From an uncultured Sphingomonadaceae bacterium (GTDB taxonomy: Bacteria; Pseudomonadota; Alphaproteobacteria; Sphingomonadales; Sphingomonadaceae): DNA of 5,634 nt. The first letter of the stretch is position 1. Every line of letters starts with the position of its first letter. Of the stretch, positions 1-4,337 are shown piece by piece. The position numbers and the translations under genes were made by a program. The DNA is taken from contig CAKZSF010000282.1 in the NCBI GenBank assembly GCA_937920575.1, forward strand, positions 1 through 5,634, read 5' to 3'. The notes beneath the pieces are model-generated. The model was not told the origin of the DNA and searched no databases. It saw only the letters and a program-made list of their open reading frames with translations.

Positions 1-771
1 AGCGTTTGTCGCTGGGTCCGCTGCATCCGGCCCTGCCAGCGCATCCAGCAGCGCCGCCGCTCCTGCAACGGTCCGCGTCATTGGTCCGGCGGTATCCTGT
101 GTTGACGATATCGGCACCACATGCGTGCGGCTGATCACGCCTACGCTGGGTTTAAAGCCGACAATTCCGTTGATGCTGGCCGGGCATGTGATCGACCCGT
201 TGGTTTCTGTGCCAATCGCTGCCCAAGCCAGTCCGGCGGCAACCGCCGCACCGCTTCCAGAGGAGGAACCGCACGTGTTGCGATCGATCGCATGCGGATT
301 GCGTGTTAGCCCGCCCACAGCGCTCCATCCGCTGGTAGAGCGGTTGTCGCGAATGTTCGCCCATTCGGACAGGTTGGCTTTGCCCAGCACCACGCCGCCC
401 GCCTTGCGTAAATTCGCGATCATCGGCGCATCGCGCCCGGTCATATTGTGTTGAAGCGCAAGGCTGCCCGCTGTCGTTGGCAACTCGCGTGTCTCGATAT
501 TGTCCTTCACCAACACGGTGCGCCCCGCGAGGGGAAGACCAGCCGCCTCGGCAGCGGCCGCTTCCTGAGGAGCGTTGGCGTTGAGCGCAATGACGGCGTT
601 GAGATCTCGCTCCGTGCCTTCGGCCGCTTCGATTGCAGCAATTTGCTGAGCCGCAATGGCTGATGCGCCTGTTTGATCAGTGGAGGGGGTTTCTGATGTT
701 TGGGCAACAGCCTGTGTCGAAGCGGTCAAAAGAGCGAGCGTGATCAGAGATTTTTTCATGCTGCGCATCAT
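1..771 (-). CDS. Secreted amidase-signature hydrolase (peptide-amidase-like), C-terminal part beyond the window
   Basis: An open frame runs leftward from ATG 771 to the window edge with no stop, giving 257 residues of a protein of the amidase-signature family, whose members are usually about 450-550 aa. The family hydrolyses amide bonds with a Ser-cisSer-Lys triad. All three residues are visible: Lys89 in VLVKDN, cis-Ser169 in CGSSSGSG, and nucleophile Ser193 in GTETNGSITCPAS; the 24-residue Ser-Ser spacing is the family's. The nucleophile segment and the following NGIVGFKPSVG resemble bacterial peptide amidases and secreted amidases more than GatA. The N-terminus is a signal peptide (MKKS, a hydrophobic stretch, AVA/Q cleavage near residue 23), so it should act in the periplasm or outside. 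Start is uncertain: ATG at 771, 768 and 759 are in frame and none has a clear ribosome site; 759 gives the neatest signal peptide. It follows the regulator gene after 118 bases; a functional link is not shown. The substrate cannot be told. Confidence 0.9.
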   Translation of the reverse strand, partial: MMRSMKKSLITLALLTASTQAVAQTSETPSTDQTGASAIAAQQIAAIEAAEGTERDLNAVIALNANAPQEAAAAEAAGLPLAGRTVLVKDNIETRELPTTAGSLALQHNMTGRDAPMIANLRKAGGVVLGKANLSEWANIRDNRSTSGWSAVGGLTRNPHAIDRNTCGSSSGSGAAVAAGLAWAAIGTETNGSITCPASINGIVGFKPSVGVISRTHVVPISSTQDTAGPMTRTVAGAAALLDALAGPDAADPATNA

Positions 772-889
772 GACACGCCGCGCAACCGACGCAAGGCCGT
801 GGCGAATTGCAAAGGCCGTTTATGCGATCACTGTGGCGTGCGGAACAGTTCTCAGTCTGGTGCTTTTACTAAGAAAATGCCGCGCACAA

Positions 890-2293
890 TCAGAATTGAT
901 CCCAACGCTCCAGTTTTCGATAAATGGTTGAAGGACTGACTCCCAGAGACTTTGCAGATTGAACGATGTTGCCCGCATGCAAACGGATCCGCTCTCGCAC
1001 GGCCATCTCTTCGATCTGATCGAGCGTCAGGTCTGGCGCGAGCGCTGCCGATGCAACAGCATCACCTCTACTGGCTTCCGGCGCTTCTGATGGCATTGAT
1101 CCTGCCGGACCTTGGAAAGCCTTCGCCGGGACTTCCCGGATAGCGCCAATTTCAAGCTCTTCACCTTTGCCCATAACGATCGCGCGCCGGATGGTGTTTT
1201 GCAGCTCGCGGACATTGCCGGGCCAGCTGTGCGTTAGCAAAAACTCCCGACCTGCATTGCTGAGGGACTCGATCTCGCGCCCTTCTTCGGCGCCAAACCG
1301 CTCGATAAAGGATTGCGCAATTTCCAACACATCCCCGCCCCGGTCCCGCAGCGGCGGAAGTTCGAGCGGGATCACATTGAGCCGATAGTACAAATCCTCT
1401 CGGAAGCGCCCTTCGGAAACTTCGAAAGCTGGATCGCGATTGGTTGCGCAAACAACCCGCACATCGACCGGCTCAGGAGTGCTCGCCCCAACTTTCTGGA
1501 TCATGCCAGTCTGGAGGAAACGAAGCAGCTTAACCTGCAGTTTCAGCTCCATTTCGCATATTTCATCGAGGAAAAGCGTACCGCCATCGGCGGCCTTGGC
1601 CGCACCGATCCGGTTTTCCAGAGCGCCGGTGAAGGCGCCTTTGACATGCCCGAACAGCTCGGATTCCAACAGGTTTTCCGGGATCGCTCCGCAGTTGATT
1701 GCGATAAACGGCTTCTTCGCCCGTCGGCCAGAGCGATGGATCGCTTCTGCGGCGACTTCTTTGCCGCTGCCGCTTTCGCCAGTGATGAACACACCCGCTT
1801 TGGAATCGCCAATATTTTCAATCGCGCGATAGACGGCCTGCATCACAGGAGAGCTGCCTACAAATCCGTGAAAGCGGTCTTTCGTTTTGCTCGACCGGAC
1901 GGCTTTGACTTCGCGCGCCAACTGATGGCGTTCAGCCGCGTTGCGTACGGTGGTGAGCAATCGCTCCGCATTGACCGGCTTTACGAGAAAATCATAGGCA
2001 CCGATGCGCATCGCCTCGACCGCGCGGTTGAGCGATCCATCCGCCGTTACGACGATCACACTGGTGTCTGCCAGAGTGTCCTGATGCCGTTCGAATATGT
2101 CCAACCCATTGGCATCAGGTAATTGCAGGTCGAGCAGCACTACGTCGAAGCGCGCAGCCCCGGTTAGTTGAGCTTCCGTCTCTGCACCTGTCGCACAAAC
2201 CTCAATCTCATGCCCTGCCTCTGACAATTGCGCCGCATAGCTCATGGCCAGCGACGCGCTGTCTTCGACAATTAGGATCCGGGTTGCGCTCAT
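890..2293 (-). CDS. Sigma-54-dependent response regulator, NtrC class, LuxO/SypG-like
   Basis: A 467-residue cytoplasmic transcription activator with the full three-domain layout. The receiver domain (about 4-120) has acidic pair E10/D11, phospho-acceptor D55 (VVLLD), T83 and K105 (FLVKP). The AAA+ domain (about 143-370) has Walker A GESGSGKE (172-179), the sigma-54 contact loop GAFTGA (219-224), Walker B GGTLFLDE (237-244), sensor-like CATNRD (282-287) and WPGNVREL (357-364). An Ala/Pro/Glu-rich linker (about 388-420) leads to a Fis-type helix-turn-helix (about 430-463) ending SPSTIYRKLERW. Nothing essential is missing, so it should remodel sigma-54 polymerase when phosphorylated. From memory, the stretch from GSSPVMQ to PPLRDRG is closest to Vibrio LuxO, but that is not an alignment. 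Start: the frame extends upstream to 2398, but that would overlap the H-NOX gene; ATG 2293 begins directly at the receiver domain (MSATRILIVED) and has an AGGG site 8 bases upstream. It follows the H-NOX gene by 10 bases, so co-transcription is likely, and is probably autoregulated through the sigma-54 site at 2871-2887. The cognate kinase is not here. Confidence 0.96.
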   Translation of the reverse strand: MSATRILIVEDSASLAMSYAAQLSEAGHEIEVCATGAETEAQLTGAARFDVVLLDLQLPDANGLDIFERHQDTLADTSVIVVTADGSLNRAVEAMRIGAYDFLVKPVNAERLLTTVRNAAERHQLAREVKAVRSSKTKDRFHGFVGSSPVMQAVYRAIENIGDSKAGVFITGESGSGKEVAAEAIHRSGRRAKKPFIAINCGAIPENLLESELFGHVKGAFTGALENRIGAAKAADGGTLFLDEICEMELKLQVKLLRFLQTGMIQKVGASTPEPVDVRVVCATNRDPAFEVSEGRFREDLYYRLNVIPLELPPLRDRGGDVLEIAQSFIERFGAEEGREIESLSNAGREFLLTHSWPGNVRELQNTIRRAIVMGKGEELEIGAIREVPAKAFQGPAGSMPSEAPEASRGDAVASAALAPDLTLDQIEEMAVRERIRLHAGNIVQSAKSLGVSPSTIYRKLERWDQF

Positions 2294-2301
2294 CAGGTTT
2301 A

Positions 2302-2305
2302 CCCT
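2302..2305 (-). promoter_or_regulatory. Ribosome binding site of the response regulator gene
   Basis: AGGG on the minus strand lies 8 bases before ATG 2293 and overlaps the TAG stop (2304-2306) of the H-NOX gene. It supports 2293 as the start and suggests translational coupling of the two genes. Confidence 0.6.
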
Positions 2306-2837
2306 ATGCTGGGACGATGTGGAATTCGGCTTTGGTGAGGTCTTCGCCCGCATCCCATGTGACTGTGCGCGGATCGCCATAATGCGCAAGACACCCACGG
2401 ATCAGGCCAAAGGCGACATGCGACAGGGGGCGATGCGAACTGTAATGGATCACAGGCGTTTCGCCATCGCGCGTCATATAGACTTTAGGCGGCGTTGCGT
2501 CGGGATACAGGATCGTCACTTCCTCGTGAATGTGGCTTTCAACGTGATCCAGCATCTCTTCCGAAGTGGGGTACTGCTCGATCAATTGCGGATAAAGAAC
2601 CGTAAAGCGCGCAAACAGCCATTCGCCATAGTCAGCACAAAGCTTGGACACAGGAATGCCGCTCAGCTCGCTCGCAGTTGCGACCAACTTCAACGCATGT
2701 TCGGCAGGGTAAGTGCCGACAGTCGTGAACGCACCGCCATTGGGTAGGTCGGCTGTCTCGATAACTTGCTCGGCAAATGCGATCCCGCCGACTTCCTCGA
2801 CGAAACCCATAAGCTCAGTGAATATAATGCCCTTCAT
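2304..2837 (-). CDS. hnoX: H-NOX heme nitric-oxide-binding sensor protein
   Basis: A stand-alone H-NOX (HNOB) domain of 177 aa, the family's usual length. It binds b-type heme and senses NO in the cytoplasm, passing the signal to a partner kinase or cyclase. The signature residues are present: proximal heme ligand His104 in HEEVTILYP, the conserved proline of ATPP at 117 exactly 13 residues later, and the Y-x-S-x-R heme-propionate motif at Tyr132, Ser134, Arg136 (YSSHR), followed by VAFGLIRG. Aligned by eye to the Thermoanaerobacter (Tt) H-NOX, the distal-pocket Tyr140 that stabilises O2 corresponds to Val141 here, so it should be NO-selective and not bind O2 (inference). It begins with the typical MKGIIF. 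Start ATG 2837 has GGAG (2843-2846) 5 bases upstream, and a sigma-54 promoter match lies at 2871-2887. It is the first gene of a two-gene operon with the LuxO-like regulator. Partners of bacterial H-NOX proteins are usually adjacent histidine kinases or GGDEF/EAL proteins; here the neighbour is the regulator itself. Confidence 0.95.
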   Translation of the reverse strand: MKGIIFTELMGFVEEVGGIAFAEQVIETADLPNGGAFTTVGTYPAEHALKLVATASELSGIPVSKLCADYGEWLFARFTVLYPQLIEQYPTSEEMLDHVESHIHEEVTILYPDATPPKVYMTRDGETPVIHYSSHRPLSHVAFGLIRGCLAHYGDPRTVTWDAGEDLTKAEFHIVPA

Positions 2838-2870
2838 ACAAACTCCGTTTGGTTTGGATGTATAGCATCA

Positions 2871-2887
2871 TGCAAAAGCCGTGCCTG
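2871..2887 (-). promoter_or_regulatory. Sigma-54 (-24/-12) promoter for the H-NOX/regulator operon
   Basis: Read on the minus strand the site is CAGGCACG, 4 bases, TTGCA, against the consensus YTGGCACG-N4-TTGCW. The invariant GG (2885-2884) and GC (2873-2872) are both present at the correct 12-base offset, with one deviation (A for T just before GG). Predicted transcription start is near 2860, giving a leader of about 23 bases that still includes the GGAG site at 2843-2846. This fits an operon whose second gene encodes a sigma-54 activator, so autoregulation is likely. Confidence 0.75.
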
Positions 2888-2937
2888 AAATTGTGACGCA
2901 AAACGCGGCATAAATGGCCAATCCTGTCTGATTTCAC

Positions 2938-2950
2938 TCGCATTATGCAA
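2938..2950. promoter_or_regulatory. LuxO-like activator site 1 (upstream activating sequence)
   Basis: TCGCA-TTA-TGCAA is an imperfect dyad with a perfect GCAT-T-ATGC core centred at 2944. It differs at one position from the Vibrio LuxO consensus as I recall it (TTGCAW3TGCAA). It lies about 60 bases upstream of the -24 element of the leftward sigma-54 promoter and is repeated at 2981-2993. It is probably the binding site of the regulator encoded at 890-2293. Confidence 0.6.
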
Positions 2951-2964
2951 AAAGTCTTTTCAAA

Positions 2965-2977
2965 TTGCAAAAATCAA
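2965..2977. promoter_or_regulatory. Possible weak third activator site
   Basis: TTGCA-AAA-ATCAA has one perfect half-site of the same dyad and a second half-site with two mismatches, centred at 2971 between the two strong copies. Its TTGCAAAA (2965-2972) also forms an 8-base inverted repeat with TTTTGCAA (2986-2993). It may be an auxiliary site or part of the general A/T richness of the region. Confidence 0.3.
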
Positions 2978-2980
2978 CTC

Positions 2981-2993
2981 TCGCATTTTGCAA
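2981..2993. promoter_or_regulatory. LuxO-like activator site 2 (upstream activating sequence)
   Basis: TCGCA-TTT-TGCAA, centred at 2987, is the second copy of the dyad. Including flanking bases, CTCGCATTWTGCAA is repeated with one difference over 14 bases (2937-2950 and 2980-2993). The centres are 43 bases apart, about four helical turns. This copy is 60 bases from the -24 element of the rightward promoter, mirroring copy 1 relative to the leftward promoter. Confidence 0.6.
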
Positions 2994-3000
2994 CTTCAAT

Positions 3001-3014
3001 TTGCGGCAATGCGA
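3001..3014. promoter_or_regulatory. Possible degenerate activator site near the rightward promoter
   Basis: TTGCG-GCAA-TGCGA resembles the same dyad with half-sites TTGCR and TGCRA but has a 4-base instead of 3-base spacer. It lies about 40 bases upstream of the -24 element at 3047. It could be a low-affinity site or a relic. Confidence 0.25.
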
Positions 3015-3019
3015 AAAAG

Positions 3020-3033
3020 CCCAGAATTCTGGG
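3020..3033. repeat. Perfect 14-base palindrome between activator sites and the rightward promoter
   Basis: CCCAGAATTCTGGG is a perfect inverted repeat with no spacer. It ends 13 bases before the -24 GG of the rightward sigma-54 promoter. As RNA it would be a 5-bp stem with a 4-base loop without a U-run, so it is a poor terminator. A dimeric DNA-binding protein site is more plausible, but no known operator is recognised. Confidence 0.5.
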
Positions 3034-3044
3034 GGTTTGAGCAG

Positions 3045-3061
3045 TTGGCACGCTAATTGAA
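3045..3061 (+). promoter_or_regulatory. Sigma-54 (-24/-12) promoter for the polysaccharide export operon
   Basis: The site is TTGGCACG, 4 bases, TTGAA, against YTGGCACG-N4-TTGCW. The -24 half is perfect (GG at 3047-3048) and the -12 half is one base off (GA for GC at 3059-3060), with correct spacing. Predicted start near 3072 leaves about 27 bases of leader before ATG 3099, including its AGGA site. The activator would be the LuxO-like protein encoded divergently. Confidence 0.7.
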
Positions 3062-3088
3062 ACTCATGTCCTGTTTCTCACTGACGAC

Positions 3089-3092
3089 AGGA
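3089..3092 (+). promoter_or_regulatory. Ribosome binding site that sets the start of the export lipoprotein
   Basis: AGGA lies 6 bases before ATG 3099. The upstream in-frame starts TTG 3057 and ATG 3066 have no comparable site and would lie upstream of the predicted transcription start, so 3099 is preferred. Confidence 0.65.
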
Positions 3093-3098
3093 TTGATC

Positions 3099-4337
3099 AT
3101 GCAAAGCCGCCTCACTCTCTCACTCGCACTCGTTGGCACGCTGCTGGCAGGTTGCGTTTCCGGCCCGGCGCCAGACAATTTCCGGTCAGCGCAATGGGCA
3201 CCCGGTCAAATCGACCGGTCTGACGAGCATCCTGACGGCGATTGGCTGCACTCAGACCAACACAGTTCAACGTCTGCCGCGAATTGCGCCATCCTTGGCG
3301 GCCAATACCCGCAGGGTCAGCAAGTTTCCCTAAGCGAGCTTGGACCGGCAAACCATGTGCTGGCCGCCGGTGATCGCGTGCATATCAATATTCTGGGCGA
3401 TCCAGACGGTCTTTCAGGCACTTACACAATCGATCCCAACGGAACCGTCTCTCTCGGCACGGTTGCTCCTGCTCAAGCGGTTGGCATGCAGCCCGCCGAT
3501 TTCGAGCGCGCCCTACGGCAACAATTGATCGCAACCGGTCTGGTACGGCCGCTGCGTAACGCTGTGCGCGTGCGCTTGGCCGAGGCCGCAGGTGTGACCG
3601 TGCATGTAGGCGGCGCTGTGTTCCAGAGCGGGATGGCCCGCCCCGGTGAGCGCACTCCGGAAGGCCGCGTTGGCCAAAAGGAAGGCGAGCTTGCAGGCGA
3701 TACCAACCCATCGCGGACGGTTTCAGCAGCAATCAGGGCAGCGGGCGGTGTTAGGCCGGATGCCAACGTAACGAACATCTTCATTGTTCGCGGCGACCGT
3801 TATGCCGCCGTGAACATGCACGGCCTTGTCGCTGGATATGGCGGCACTGATCCTGTGGTCACCAGTGGAGATAGGATCATCGTTCCGGCCACCAACTGTT
3901 TTGACACGAAACTGGTTCGCCCTTCCGCACTCACGCAGCCGGGGATCAAAGTGTACATGTCCAATCTCACGCGCAGCGCCAACAACAACGCTGGCGCGGC
4001 GATTGGCGAAAAGACCGGATCGCTGCCTTATGGCACACGGATGCTGCAGGGCCTCGTCGCGATGAACTGCGTCGGTGGCAGCTACATGCAATCTGACCGC
4101 CGGGCCGTTCTGATCTCTCGCAATCCGCGCAATGGGCAAAGCGTGGTGATCGAGCGTGATATCGAGAAACTGGTTCGCGAGGCTGATCGCGACGAGGCCG
4201 ATCCCTACCTGATGCCGGGCGATGCCTTGGCTTGTTATGACAGCCGCTGGACCAACTTCCGCGAAGCGCTTGGCCTCATCGGTGAGGCGACAGGCACTGT
4301 CACCGCCCCCCTCCTTCTCAAACAGGCGATCGACTAA
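3099..4337 (+). CDS. Wza-like outer-membrane polysaccharide export lipoprotein
   Basis: A 412-residue protein of the outer-membrane polysaccharide export (OPX/Wza) family, which forms the periplasmic and outer-membrane exit channel for capsule or exopolysaccharide. From ATG 3099 the N-terminus is a lipoprotein signal (MQSRLTLSLALVGT) with lipobox LAGC and lipidation at Cys19; the following Val suggests outer-membrane sorting. The poly-export domain spans about 84-160 (HVLAAGDRVHINILG, then a beta-rich TYTIDPNGTVSLG). A first SLBB-type domain spans about 166-263 (VTVHVGGAV to GDRIIVPA) and a second about 283-380 (KVYMSNL to MPGDALACY). Length is in the range of Wza (about 380). Four cysteines in the mature chain (63, 267, 324, 379) could form disulfides. 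The frame continues upstream to TTG 3057, but lipobox, ribosome site and promoter all favour 3099. Its stop overlaps the next gene's ATG by one base (TAATG), so the two are translationally coupled. The exported polymer cannot be told from this window. Confidence 0.92.
   Translation: MQSRLTLSLALVGTLLAGCVSGPAPDNFRSAQWAPGQIDRSDEHPDGDWLHSDQHSSTSAANCAILGGQYPQGQQVSLSELGPANHVLAAGDRVHINILGDPDGLSGTYTIDPNGTVSLGTVAPAQAVGMQPADFERALRQQLIATGLVRPLRNAVRVRLAEAAGVTVHVGGAVFQSGMARPGERTPEGRVGQKEGELAGDTNPSRTVSAAIRAAGGVRPDANVTNIFIVRGDRYAAVNMHGLVAGYGGTDPVVTSGDRIIVPATNCFDTKLVRPSALTQPGIKVYMSNLTRSANNNAGAAIGEKTGSLPYGTRMLQGLVAMNCVGGSYMQSDRRAVLISRNPRNGQSVVIERDIEKLVREADRDEADPYLMPGDALACYDSRWTNFREALGLIGEATGTVTAPLLLKQAID

Noticed and set aside
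861..880. TGCTTTT and AAAATGC as a terminator after the response regulator
   Set aside because: The stem is weak and mismatched, and there is no convincing U-run after it on the minus strand.
1313..2122. Long plus-strand open frame (269 codons) antisense to the response regulator
   Set aside because: It lies wholly opposite the AAA+ and receiver coding sequence, has no recognisable domain or ribosome site, and is explained as a shadow of a GC-rich gene.
2294..2398. 35-codon N-terminal extension of the response regulator
   Set aside because: It would overlap the H-NOX 3' end, adds no domain, and ATG 2293 has a better ribosome site and begins right at the receiver fold.
2973..2983. AATCAA as an IHF core between the activator sites and the rightward promoter
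   Set aside because: The second half of the IHF consensus (TTR after four bases) is absent, so the match is too weak to annotate.
2838..3056. A Qrr-like small RNA driven by the leftward sigma-54 promoter, as in LuxO systems
   Set aside because: The predicted transcript reaches the H-NOX ATG after about 23 bases, leaving no room for a separate small RNA, and no terminator hairpin with a U-run is visible.
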